A stretch of 64,000 bases of DNA from Lepidodermella squamata (Eukaryota; Gastrotricha): NCBI GenBank assembly GCA_047495785.1, contig JBLDXI010000029.1, positions 1,116,001 to 1,180,000 on the forward strand, written 5' to 3'. The notes under the pieces were generated by a model, which saw nothing but the letters and a program-made list of their open reading frames with translations, searched no databases and was not told the DNA's origin. Below, piece after piece: positions 23,953-35,988 of the stretch. Numbering within the stretch: the stretch's first letter is position 1; each line of letters begins with the position of its first letter. A program made the translations under genes and the position numbers.

Positions 23953-25219
23953 TTAAAATAATACAAAAAGTACAAAAGTTGCGCAGATAATCGAGGAAAT
24001 TGAAAGGCTTCGAAGCGAAAAAGCGCTGTCTCTATACGCCTCTGAGTCTTCATAAGTCTCAAAACTGGGCGTGGTCGTTCTTTTCTTACTTGGTCGCCGA
24101 CTCGCTCCATCCAAATTGTTGTCCATCCTGCCATTCATTTCGTCCTTGGCCATTTCCGCCTTGATCATAGCAGGGCTTCGAGTTGTCGGCGCAGCCTCCT
24201 GGCCGCATGGCGTTGGGGTAGTCTTTCCGCCATATTCCTTGATGTACTCATCCTCGAAGGCGGTGTAGTCGATTTCTTCAGGACTTTCCGTACTACACTG
24301 CCGGCCGGACAGGTCGTTGTAGATTTCGTACATGCGTTGGATGATGTCAGAGGCCTGATCGCCGCACATGTCGCGAGAGTAGTGCAACCAACAGCCGACG
24401 TAGAGGCGAAGACGGTCGCACTTTTCGCCAATCTTGTACAAAACTCCTGCGACATCGTTGATGTCAGCATTCGTTGATTCAGGCAGCTCGGCGTACGGAT
24501 CATCGACGTTCAACATTGATGGAGTCGAGAATCCCTGGCGGTATGTTTCGGTTTGGTTTTCAACATCCGGGAATTGTTGCCTAAACAAGCGAAGCGTTTC
24601 ATGCATAAGTTGAATAAGAATTTGTGAACTTACGAGCATACGGATTTCTCAATATATCCCGGAGAAGTAGTTGGGGGTTGGGTGGTCGTTCGACCTGGGC
24701 AAGGAGCCATTGTTGTAGTTGAGTTTCGAGTTGCCAGGAAATCATTGCTACACTTCCTGAGCTTGACTGTAATCTAAAATTCAAGAAATCATGAATTTCG
24801 AGTATTTCAATGTTATCGAGGTTCATTACCTCGCAAAGAACGACTAGATAGTACAGCCTGAAGACTTGGCCCCGTTTGCCAATGTTGAACTGGCATTGGA
24901 TGGCAGCCTCTCGACCAGTGCAGTCGATGATAGGTTGGAAGGATAAACAGATCTATAAGATTCAAAATACATGGTTAACAGGACTTTAAAGGCTCTTAAG
25001 TATCCTTACCTTGTCAATCTTCGCTTCCGACTCATTCTTCGAGAGCTTCTGCTGAGCGTTGATGGACGAAGATTCCTGCAGAAGGTTTCGAATGATGCCA
25101 AAATTGTTGATCAGGCAGGAGCTGACCACACTACAGTCCACCGCTGCCTCAACCACTGGGGCGAAGGTGACCAGCCCCAGCAGCACGACGGCCGCGCTCA
25201 ATTCATGTAAAATGATCAT
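23953..25219 (-). CDS. Orphan secreted Cys-rich protein, probably GPI-anchored or membrane-tethered
   Basis: Four exons on the minus strand: 25219-25010, 24952-24830, 24773-24634 and 24580-23953; 1101 nt, 366 residues. A clear signal peptide (MIILHELSAAVVLLGLVTFA) precedes a Cys-containing region (VDCSVVSSC, DKICLSFQPIIDC, YYLVVLCE). Next come a short Thr/Pro-rich spacer (TTTQPPTTSPG), a second Cys-bearing helical-looking region (EKCDRLRLYVGCW) and a basic or polar stretch. The chain ends in a hydrophobic tail (SIICATFVLFVLF) with no cytoplasmic residues, typical of a GPI-attachment signal. The domain is not one I recognise. The two halves may be diverged repeats of one module, but I did not align them. 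Confidence 0.7.
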
Positions 25220-26363
25220 TCTACAGCTAACAAGAGGTTCATTTATAGGGCTGGCAGTGGCGAGAAAAAAGCGGCGTTTTTTTTACGGCTATGACAATTA
25301 ATACTTGGACGTGGCAAGTTTTTTCATTTAGATGTAAATGCTTTAAGTGAAAGATTCGCCACAGTTTAAGGCGCTGTTTATTAAGGCATAAAACGAACGT
25401 CTGCCTGTGTACCCATCTCATCGTCACCTTATGCGGCGCGCACTGAGTCGCGACGTACACACAGTAGGGTGACACATCACGTTATATTCAAGACCTCCGC
25501 TGTGCGGTATCATTTTTACTTTTATTACTTATGCAGTGGATGCATGTGTTTTCGCTCGTTCTTCAATTGTTGTCGCTTTGAAATGATGCGATAACAATTG
25601 AATAGCTCTGGCTGCATCTGTTGCCGAGCACAAACACTCGCGCTCGCCGCTCAGGCAACGCTGTGGCACGGCAACTTTATTTGCTGTTTAATTTGCGCGC
25701 ATTCTAAAGCAATTAACAATGAAAGGCGCATATACAGACTGTTTGCGGCATAACACACGTCTTATTCTAAGCTGCGGAGGCCGGCCGGCTAATGAATGGA
25801 AGTTCACAGCGGAGAGCTTAATTGAGGTAAACTTGAAGTTCGAGACAAGAATGTCCAAATGAGGCCTTCAAGTGACTTGAGTATAAGAAAAAATTGAACG
25901 CTAATTTGAACTAATTGATCAAATCCTGACATTCAGTTGTTTGCTCAAGACTTCTTCTACACATACCTAGATGAAACATGAAGCATGATTGAACGCATGC
26001 CAGTGACTTGAGCTGATTGTTGGCTTTTTGGCCAAATATTCATCCTCAAACATTCGTTTTTACGCTCTACAAGCATTCAGCGTTTCTCGACAAAAAGGCG
26101 GTCGATAGGTCAAAGAATTCAGTCCAAACGTTCCCGTCCTGAACATTAACTGGAGAGTGGTAATTGGACCTTGGTAACAGCTGCTATGATCGTCGGTTTT
26201 CGATTTTGACTTCTGCTGGTCCATGATTTTTTCACAGAAGAAAGTATTATGACCAGAACACTCGGGCTAGTTCATTGGTTGAATTGAGATGGAGTAACCC
26301 AAACGCTCAAGGTATTTGAGGTATGCTGAACGAGAAATAGTTCATCTTGTTAAGGTTCAGTGA
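25220..26363. other. Intergenic sequence before the tRNA cluster
   Basis: About 1.1 kb without a supportable gene or clear repeat. Confidence 0.5.
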
Positions 26364-26445
26364 GCTGCTATGCCCGAGTGGTTAAGGGGTCTGACTTGAA
26401 ATCAGATGCGGTCTCCGCGCGTAGGTTCAAATCCTACTGGCAGCG
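26364..26445 (+). tRNA. tRNA-Ser (anticodon TGA), second copy
   Basis: By eye the same 82-nt sequence as 3732-3813, with the same acceptor stem (GCTGCTA/TGGCAGC) and long variable arm. The flanks differ except for a base or two next to the gene, as expected for a dispersed tRNA gene copy. Confidence 0.96.
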
Positions 26446-26957
26446 AACTTTTTGCTGAAAATCTCATCAAGAGATCGCGTTCGATTTATGATTGCTTTGA
26501 TGTAGATGAGGTCGGACTCAATTCTTAAATATTGCGTTTTGAGGCTCGGGCAAATAAATATGTGCGTTCACGTATACGTCGCATGATTACAGCTATGCGG
26601 AGAGTGTGGTGTTCAGTCAATATGAAAAAAATGCGGCAACTGTGATGGCCATGTCAGACGATGGCTGTGACAGAAATGATCATCACGACGTGACCGGTGA
26701 CTTCATAAATGCCCTCATAAAATGTCCTAAATGCCGCATGAATGTCCACGCATGAATACAGATCGATAGATGCAATGGAACTATATTGCGGTGTTTTCAC
26801 TTGACAAGCATAATTTTTATTCCACAAATTTACTCTTCTAAATATTGCTCCGAACTATTCTTCCGTTTACTTTACTGAGCTGAATGTGCAGTAATGCATG
26901 CAATAGTAATGGCACGTCACCAAACAAGAAGAATAGGAATGCACTGAGATGTGCGCA

Positions 26958-27030
26958 GGTTCTGTGGTGTAGTGGTTTAGCACTCTGGACTTTGAATCCA
27001 GCGACCCGAGTTCGACTCTCGGCAGGACCT
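26958..27030 (+). tRNA. tRNA-Gln (anticodon TTG)
   Basis: 73 nt. GGTTCTG pairs with CAGGACC, the anticodon stem-loop CTGGACTTTGAATCCAG carries TTG, and the T arm is CCGAGTTCGACTCTCGG. There is no intron, and a T-rich stretch follows. Confidence 0.95.
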
Positions 27031-27515
27031 AACCTTTTACTTTTTTGTTTTTTATTTTTTTATTTTTTATAATCATTTTTCAAACAAAACGTTGCTGCCG
27101 GGGCAACCGTAGAGCTCCACATGATCGGCGCAGCTCATAAAAGACTAATCCTGCTGTTATTTTTATACTATTTTTCGTTTTCCCTCGTTGAATTAACATT
27201 GGCTCGCATAAATTAGTCTCCGTCAATGTTGCTACCTACAATCGCTCTCTCCTCTTTTTCTCTCTTATGTCATCCGATATCTGGTTCGATGGCATAACGA
27301 ATAAGATTGAAGCATTACACTGTACAGGCGGTAATGAGTCACTGAGATAATACATGAACCTACATATATGTTGCACTCTCTTAATTGCAAAACCTGGCTT
27401 TCTTGAGAGGCCAGTGAATGTTTTTAATGCTAAATTGCATGCTTGTTGATACAGGTGTCTCATAGCCGCTCATAACTAGCAACATAAGCGAGTTAAGCAC
27501 TTGAGTTTATAACAA

Positions 27516-27587
27516 GGTTCCATGGTGTAGCGGTTAGCACTCTGGACTCTGAATCCAGCGACTCGAGTTCGATTCTCGATGGGACCT
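27516..27587 (+). tRNA. tRNA-Gln (anticodon CTG)
   Basis: 72 nt. GGTTCCA pairs with TGGGACC (one G-T pair), the anticodon stem-loop CTGGACTCTGAATCCAG carries CTG, and the T arm is TCGAGTTCGATTCTCGA. It is close in sequence to the TTG gene 500 bp upstream, so the pair probably arose by duplication. Confidence 0.95.
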
Positions 27588-27952
27588 TCTGTATTTTTTC
27601 GTTAATCTCTGCCTATCTCATTTTTTTTCGTTGTTACGATCATATGATTTTATTCTTTTATTATTATACAGATAAAGGGCTACACATCAGTTGGTACGAA
27701 AGAAATCTTAGGGCGAAATAATTTGCCAAGAATTAATGTGACTACTTTGGTATCATTTATCTTCTCTTCCCTTTGGCTTCATTTTGACATTTTTCTGACG
27801 CAGATTTTGTGGTTCCTTAAAAGTGGCAAGATAAGATTATTTTATGAGTTGTTAGATAGCACTATATCTCACTACACATGCGTCATTTGCAGCAAATAAA
27901 AACTCAGTGAGCGTGACAGCCGTCATTGAAATAACGCCCCTCATGTACAACG

Positions 27953-28025
27953 GCCTTCCTAGCTCAGTCGGTAGAGCATGTGACTTTTAATCACAGGGTC
28001 GGGGGTTCGAGTCCCCCGGAGGGCG
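27953..28025 (+). tRNA. tRNA-Lys (anticodon TTT)
   Basis: 73 nt. GCCTTCC pairs with GGAGGGC, the D arm is AGCTCAGTCGGTAGAGC, the anticodon stem-loop TGTGACTTTTAATCACA carries TTT, and the T arm is CGGGGGTTCGAGTCCCCCG. A long T-rich tract follows. Confidence 0.96.
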
Positions 28026-31000
28026 CAATATTTTTATTTTTATTTTTTATTTTTATTTTTTTTTTCATTACCATACCGGAAAATTGTGGACAGGGTAACT
28101 TCGGTCACTCATTTTAAGATTTTTTTAAGTTTGAACGGCTTTTGGCGTAAAAGTCTCCGCATCATTGGCGGCTTTCGTTTGACAGATGCAGATGTGAACA
28201 AATTTCGAATAGACATAACAAGCAATATTCGACTTCGGATGTCTTTCAGTAGGACCCGATTACTGTCCGAATTTAACCAAACGTTTTAGCTTCCTAAAAA
28301 TGAGAGGAGATCGCCAAATTCTCGATTTTTCCAGGAATCACCCGTGTCAACAAATTTCTGAATTTCTTTAGCAAACCTTCGAAAAATATGAAAATATAAC
28401 ACCCGTTCCGTTATCCTTCTGCCATGATGGCCTTGTCTCCGCGATTTTTCCTGCTTCAACTGCTGCTTGTCTTTCTCAAGTTAATTCAATGAACCAATGC
28501 GATTTTTTTTTACCAAAAACACGGAATATCTTGAAATCGTTTCATCGTTTTTACTTGTATATTTTGTCTGCATAAGTGAGACTATGATGATAGATTCATA
28601 ATTATATAAGAAAATTCAATCACGATACGAAATTTAATATAAAACAATACTACCAAAGTTCGGTCTCATTCGCATTCAGACAGGTAGTCAGTCATTCTTC
28701 CATAGCTTCCATTATAGATACTTTCTCCACCAACAGTTCACATTTATTTATCCGACCATTTTTTCGCACTAATTCTCAAACACTCGAATTTTTGATGGAA
28801 CAGCTGTGTTTTTCCAGGCTCATAAGTCGTCAATCTTTCATTCATAATCGGTATCGATTAATAAATTTCTCAATCAACTGGTATCAGAATTTTATCATCA
28901 CCAGACGTTATATATAAGTGAAGCGTCATCATTTTCCAGAAATTAAAATTGGCCACGTATTTCCTCCAATATTTTTTACACGGGTAATAAAAGCGGCGAG
29001 ATGTTGACACGCGCGCTATCAAAGCGACAAGAAGAAAAAAAGAACAGGAAAAAAAGTAAAGAGAGCGAGCGAGAAGAGTAGTATATAATTACAGCGAGTA
29101 AGCATCCGTCATTCTTTGCTGGTAATTTCTTTTTTTTTCGATCAGTTGTTGGTTTGCAGGCCGTTCAGTTTTTTCCACGAAAGAGTTAGCGAGCAGAAGA
29201 GAGAAAGAAACGCGTTCGTTGTATATAATAAAACATACAAAAGAGAGGTCAAATAAAAGAATAGATATCGTAGACGTGTTATATTACCATCATATTATTA
29301 TTGGAAAATGCCGCGCCACAGGCTAGTTTTCCTGGAGGAGCAAGTTTTACAGCAAAAGTCTACTATCTCAATCAAACTGATATAACACGGCGGAGAAATA
29401 GAACAGAAAAAAACAACAACCGCAAAATTTCGTGTTTTGTTAAGGTGGATTTTTTCATAGTGTAATTATTATCAAATTGCAGATTTGTCGGCGCATCATT
29501 CATCACCGCGCTGTTCATTTTTTATATTATTATTATTTTCAAAGAAGATCAAGATTGAAGATTGAAGAAGGCATAAAAAGCACGTTATATAGCAAGGCAT
29601 AAGTATATTGGGCGACCAGTTTTTGTGTTTAACGAGTTCATCGACCGGGAACCGCCGCGATTCATCATCAATTTATTGCCCATAGTTTCAAGTTTTTTTT
29701 ACGATTATCAACAGCAGTAGCGAATATAACTTCACATATATAAATATATAGATAATATATGTAAGAAGAAGAAGAAGAAGAAGACGACGGTGAAAATGGC
29801 TCGCTTATAACTACTCTTTATCCTCTCGCTTAAACTCGCTCTGGTAAAAATCTCTGCGATATATAATGCTTTTTTTATAAATATATAACGACACAATGAA
29901 AAACTAGAATAGAAGGCAATTGTGTGAAGATCATTACGTTGCGTTATGGCTACTTTTCACTGATGATATGTCACTGATGTGTTGACGTCGGATATCTTTA
30001 CCTGTGTGCCAGGGTGCGGAGTTGACTAAAAACGAGCTAATAATATGTATGTAGTAATAATCATAATTATGAAGCGGCATAATATCGGCTGCGTCGTTGC
30101 GGTAAACGATAAAAAATTCTCTTCTGTCCTCTTTTCAGTAGCGCAATATATTTATTATTTTTTAATATTATTATTATTCATTACTTGAAATAATAACAAA
30201 TATGAGGCGAGTCTGCTGATGTCGTTATTAAGGTTGATGATGTTTTAACAGATGCTTGCTTTTATACATCATTATGATAGAATATATTTATATATAAATA
30301 ATTAGCGATGAAATGATGATGATAGAATATATTCATATATTTATATAGAAATCATTGTTCTTCTTCTTCTTCACGTTTTCAGACGCAGCGGCGGCGACGA
30401 ATTTCTCAGAATTTCTATGTACACTAAAGACGACAACAACCGGAAGTGATTGACTTAGAGAAAAACTTGTTTCGTTTCCGCCTTAGCAACGCGGCCTTAG
30501 CAATCAGTAGTTTTTACCATTCTCAGTTATTTCTCTCCCATATCTCGATTATTCATTCATTCGTATATATAATAGAATTTTCGGTAATATATAATATAGA
30601 ATATTTATATATAGAACGAACAAAAGGCGTCGAGTGATTTTTTTCCAACATCATCAGTCAGCATGAATTTTTCAATCAATAATAACAATAATAAATGCAT
30701 CATTCGATCGCTCGAATTTCTGTAGTTTTGTAGTTGTAGTGGTTTGTTGTGTTGCAGAAGGCATCTCAATAAATTTTGTTTATATTATCATACTACTATA
30801 TCATTGATATTACACGAGAATGACGACGAATGATGAAATGAACGAAGAGAAAAAATGAGAGACAAACATCATGGAGACAAGCACGTCGTGATTAAAATCA
30901 ATTAACTTTTTTATATCCTTCATAAAACAACAACAACAATTTGCAAATGAACAACAAGAATATCAACCGACAACAATGAAATTATAAGTAAAGTAAGAGA

Positions 31001-32011
31001 GAGAAGGAGATAGGCTTGCGATTTCTTTTTCCAAGGGTTCAGTCTCATTTGTAATAAATTGTGAGCAGGTTTAAATACTTCTCATTTGTATTGAATTTTC
31101 ATCTCTGGATTGAATATAGCAAAATAGCCGTTTTGTACCGTGAAAAACGCACAACTACCGATGATGATGATGATGTGTGAAATTAAGATGGAAGATGAAA
31201 AAAGCAGACGTCGTTTTACCTTCGATTGATTGTATTGATGATAGCGGCGATGAAAAATCGAGCAATATAGGAAGGCGCATAGAAAATTATTATTAATTCA
31301 AGTGTCAAGGTTCGGCGGTTAATTAATTATACAGCATCATAAAAATTATAAAGGTAAAACCACAGATGGCGCTTTTTTTATTATTAATCAATAGCTTTCA
31401 CATAGCTCTTGTTGTCATTTCTCTTCATATGATGATGAACGAATGAAAAAAATGAGATGCATTGGGATCATCAAATAGAACAATCGTAAGTGTGATTTTT
31501 AATGAAATAAGATTTAATAAGCAGGAGAGAAAAACGAGAGATAGAGAGAGAGAGAGAGCGTGAGACAAAATAGTAAAAATTCTGCGTGTCTTAACCTCCA
31601 AGGCAGCACGAAAAAAAACCGACATTTATTAGATTTCTCGGGTTTGAACTGATTTTCGCTGATTCGCAATAATGCACTCTTGGCGATCGATCGATTGCTC
31701 AACTAAATAGTAACAATAAATTCTTTCTTTCTCTCAACGGCGTCAACGGGATTTGGCAAGTGTCTTGTCGACCGACTGACAAGCGACACAATGCGCGACG
31801 CGACTACAAAATTACTTATTAATAACCTTGTCTGTGATTGCTGTGAAGAGATACGAAAAAACGCTTATTCATTTACTAGTAGTAGTATCGTGTAGTAGTA
31901 GTAGTAGTAAAAAACTCGCGCGAGAAGCAGAAGAAAAGATGCACAAAAAAGTTTAAGAGAGAGAGAGAGAGAGATGATGTTGATGATGGCGGTTAATTAC
32001 TATCGATTTAG
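28026..32011. other. Intergenic region downstream of SoxC
   Basis: About 4 kb of AT-rich sequence with many short runs: GAA at 29763-29784, TTC at 30357-30371, GAGA near 31541-31558 and 31958-31974, and TAGTAG near 31877-31910. One TTAAGGTGGATTTTTTC copy lies at 29440-29456. It probably includes the SoxC 3' UTR at its right end. No coding exon is supportable. Confidence 0.55.
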
Positions 32012-34757
32012 TCAGTGCGCGAAGGCGGACAGCTCCTCGACGGCGTTCGAGTCGAACCACTCGGTGGTGGTGGCGACGAGGCCGCTGATGTCGCCCGCCG
32101 ACGAGTCGTCGCCGTCCATCAGCTGCGCGCCGCTGGCGGAGAACAGCGACGACGAGCCGCGCGACGCCGAGTCGTCCGGGAACGAGTCGGGCGGCGTCAG
32201 CGGCATGGCGAACGACGACGACGAGGCCGGCGATGACGACGACGACTTGGCTACGCTTGAGGACAAGGATAAGGAGGATGAGGAGACTGGCTCGCGGGCC
32301 TCGGCTTTTATCAGCTTCGGCGCAGCGGGAAGATCATCAAGATCATCGACGTAAGAAAGCTCTGGTAAAGGTTGTGAAGTCAGTCTAAAAAAAACAAATA
32401 AAAATTTAATAAAAAAATTTAAGGTGGATTTTTTCTTAATGTCCCACTTTACGGCAGATTAAACTAAAAAAATTGCACCTGCCTTATGAATTTTTTTCTC
32501 CACATAAAACGTGGTCTTCATGCTTTTAGAAAAGGACAATACACGGTGAGCAAAAAGCAATAATATTAAAATTAATTTTAAGCTGGAGCTTTTGCATGTC
32601 CCACTTTATGGCACATCAACTTTTGAATTTTTTCCAAGTTTAACGTGGTCTTAATCCTTTGAAAAAAAAATAAGCCATTAATTTATCCCCAGAAACGGAC
32701 AATGCACGACTTGAGAAAAAAACAATTAACAGATTGAGTTGAGCTATTAGTTTTGTTGTTGATATTGAAGCTAACCTGACAGGCCTAGCGGCAGGCTGGC
32801 AGGCAACGGCACGTATTGCCCCGAGTTCGACGGCGTTGAAGTTGTTAGCCGAGTGTTGCTGTTTAACAGCGGTCTGCTGCGGCGGTTTAGCAACGGCACT
32901 GGCACGCACGGGTACGATTTTCACAGTGGTCGGTTCTGGTCTGAGCGTCGACGACGGCAGCACGAGTTTCAACGGGACGAGCTTGGTTGGCACCGCGGTG
33001 TGGTCCTCGGGTGACGGCGACGGCGTGTCGGGCAGCACGAACGCCGGGCTCGCCGCCGCCAGGCGCGACGACTGCTGCTGCAGCGAGGCGAGCGCCGTCG
33101 ACGGAATCAGCGCCAGCGTCGCCGTCGTTCCACCGGCTGTGATTTGGCACGGAAGCAAGTTTATCGACGCCGGCTCGTGTTTAACCGGCGAGCGACGCAA
33201 CGACGACGACGAAGGCGGCGAGGATGACGAAGAACTGACTGAAATCGCCGGCCGTTTCGCCGCCTGTTGATGGAAAACCGCACCGCCGCTCGTGTGCAAT
33301 TTCACGACGGTCGGCATCGACGTCGAACCGGCGCCGTGAGCCGATGGCGCCGCCAGCGTGATGCGCAGCGTTGTAACTTGTTGCGGTGCTAAACGCATGA
33401 AATGAAAAACACCACCTTAATACACACATTTAACATGTTCGCTCTACGCAAGCAATAAAAGCGTTCCAATCAGCAACGCATTAGTAATAATAATAAGCGC
33501 AATAAAAACAGCAATGCGGTTTGCTTTCTACGCGCAATAATAAATGAGGTCAATTACCAGTTGAGAGGCCTGAGAGGTCGACGAATCGAGTTGCAGCGAG
33601 AACAGGCTCTTGCCGCGCCGTGTTAATGACCAGTTGCTGCGGACGACCCGTAATATTGGCTGTCGACGTCGGCGGCGAGGATGAAGACGACGACGACGAC
33701 GACGAGGTGTTAGTGTTAAGAGGCTTTGAAGACGAAGAGGCTGAGAATTTAGGCGGTGGCGGCGGCGGCGCCAGGAAGGTGCTGTCGGTCCGCGGCCGTT
33801 TCATCGACGCCGTCGACGAGGCACGCGACGACTCGCCCGACGGCGACGCGCACGGCGTCACGACGTATCGCGGCAACTGCGAGTTCGCCTGCGCGTACAT
33901 CGTCGACACCGAGCCGCTGGTCTTGCGTTTACGCGGCTTGTACTTGTAGTCCGGGTACTCGCGCATGTGCAAGTAGTGCAACCGCTCAGCCTCCTCGACG
34001 AACGGGCGCTTCTCTTCGTCGTTCAGCTCTTTCCACCGCCGGCCTAGCTGTTTGCTAATCTCGGCGTTGTGCAGATCCGGCTGAACCTCGGCGATTTTGC
34101 GCCGTTCTAGCTGCGACCACACCATGAACGCGTTCATCGGCCGTTTCACGTGGTCGACGGAGCCAGATTTCTTGCACTGCGTCGCGTCTGTGTACGGCGT
34201 CGACGATTCGGGGTCGACGAGCATCGAGCCGAACACAACGCGCGAATCGTTGCTAGAAGACGCCGTCGACGACGCCGAGTCTGTGCGCAAGCGCGACGAC
34301 GTCGACGAAGTTTCAGACGAAGCGACGGAGCTGCTGGCGATAACAACTGGCGTTGTCGACACCGGCTGCAGTAGGTGCGGCGAGAGTTTGCTTGTTACCG
34401 GCACGGACGACGCAGTGTCGTTCGTGTAATGATGATGTTGATGATGATAATTCGTGGAAGAAGGCAAACCGGATGAAGAAAGTGGCGAAACAGAAGCAGT
34501 AGTTAATGTGCCAGCTATGTCGGAGCTAGTTTCCGAGAAGCCAGTATCTACAATAAAAAAATCCAGCTTAATAATCGTGAAAAAATGATTTGCGAGCGGC
34601 TTAATATTTTTCTAAAAAAGCGACAATTTTCGGGCAATAAAAAATCTGAAAATTTACCGGCTGACTCGGACGACAAGCTGACGGAACAAGTTTCATCGAA
34701 ATCATCGAGCAGCGTTGTGAAACTTAGATCACCAGATGAAGCGGAATACATGTTCAT
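32012..34757 (-). CDS. SoxC: SoxC-group HMG-box transcription factor (Sox4/11/12, Drosophila Sox14, C. elegans SEM-2 group)
   Basis: Four exons on the minus strand: 34757-34658, 34547-33558, 33388-32776 and 32384-32012; 2076 nt, 691 residues. The HMG box lies at about residues 166-245, uninterrupted by introns. It has the Sox core [11 protein letters not shown], then [20 protein letters not shown] and [12 protein letters not shown]; the DLHNAEISK and [10 protein letters not shown] features match group C best. Long Ser, Thr and Pro-rich regions with His and Ser runs surround it. The C-terminus ([17 protein letters not shown]) resembles the SoxC transactivation tail (W-[LF]-[ED]-x-N). It acts as a nuclear, sequence-specific DNA-binding regulator, in known animals mainly in neural and mesodermal development. 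Coding sequence is GC-rich with many CGA/TCG codon runs. Confidence 0.9.
32420..32735 (+). repeat. Diverged tandem duplication of about 158 bp in SoxC intron 3
   Basis: Unit 1 begins TTAAGGTGGATTTTTTC at 32420 and unit 2 begins TTAAGCTGGAGCTTTT at 32578. Both then carry TGTCCCACTTTAYGGCASAT, AACGTGGTCTTMAT and GGACAATRCACG in the same order and spacing. Confidence 0.75.
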
Positions 34758-35952
34758 TTGTAGTAGAAAAATTATCGTTTGCTGATTGTGTCTAGATTGT
34801 GTGATCGGCGGCCGTGTTCTATTTTAGGTTGGCACGCCCGTGTTTGTGGATGGATCTCGGAAACAACGCGACGACGACGGCCTCTGGCTGGTAATAGGCC
34901 ACGAGGCCAGATGTTCTTCTTAATATTATAAATATTTTCTATACAGACGAAAGGGAAAATTCATTATTATTATTGTTGTTTCAAGTATCAAATGAGTGTG
35001 TTTCTAGGCTACAGAAACGACCGATTTCACATGGGAAATGTCGATTTCGCATTTGACTCGATCACGCGCAGCTATCTAATAACGCGGGGCTCACTCTCTC
35101 AAATAAACACACACGAGCCGCGGCGAACGAACGAACGAACGCAGTTGTCGGTGGGTCGGTCGGCCGTCGGTCGAAATTGCGAGCTAGGCTAAAATAATCA
35201 CGGCGACGAGCGCCGCGCTGTAAACAACACGAGGCGCGGCGTAATGACCTGCGCCCCTGACCACACACGTGTCATGCATAATAGCCTTTCCCACAAGCAT
35301 AACGGCTTAATGTGCTCGAGAGAACGAAAAAAACGACTACGACGGCCTGCTATAATTTCCGATCTCATGTTTTGAGAGAGAGAAAAGCAGTATGTGTGTG
35401 TGAGAGAGAACGAGGCAAAAGCAGCTCGAGTAAAAAACATCTGCCTAGCTGCGCAAATAATACAATTTATTACCTACCACACACGTATAAACGTGGAAAA
35501 AGAAAGGTGCGAAAAATCACGGTCGTGCAAAACCGCAGCGCAAATTATGATTACACGCGCCAACATATGCACATAATTTTGCGAGCAAGAGGCAGAGAAG
35601 CCATGCACCCACGAGTAACACTTTGCAAGCGATCGCTGTTCTAGGTAATTTGAAAAGTGGCGTTTTCGTTCACATGATGCGAAACTTAAAACCGGCGTCG
35701 ACGCCGCCGAGCTGGTCGGGTGGCTGGGTAGCTAGGTTTCTTTTCGCGAGCCTCGCCCCGAACACTCGACCACGTTTCGAGTGCCGTGTGTGTGTTTGAG
35801 CACGGCGAAGTAGAAGACGTCGACCCGTGCAACATAAATAGAGGGGATGAGAGCGGCTCTTGTGTGTCTCTCATATATAATGCACTGCGCTGCATCGCTG
35901 TGAATGGGAATTATCGTGTGACGAGGTCTGTGCGCAGCAAATTTATGGGTAC

Positions 35953-35988
35953 GTAGGTAGGTAGGTAGGTAGGTAGGTAGGTAGGTAG
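35953..35988 (+). repeat. (GTAG)9 microsatellite
   Basis: Nine uninterrupted GTAG units. Confidence 0.95.

Larger units (their letters stand above)
26446..27952. other. Spacers between the four tRNA genes
   Basis: Gaps of about 510, 485 and 365 bp separate the tRNA genes within this span. T-rich runs follow each gene and would fit Pol III termination. I see no protein-coding exon. Confidence 0.5.

Noticed and set aside
25242-25247. TATAAA (minus strand) as the promoter of the secreted Cys-rich gene
   Set aside because: It lies only about 23 bp before the ATG, too close for a normal start site upstream of the codon.
33620-34429. Plus-strand open frames opposite the SoxC HMG exon
   Set aside because: Shadows of the CGA/TCG-rich coding sequence on the minus strand.
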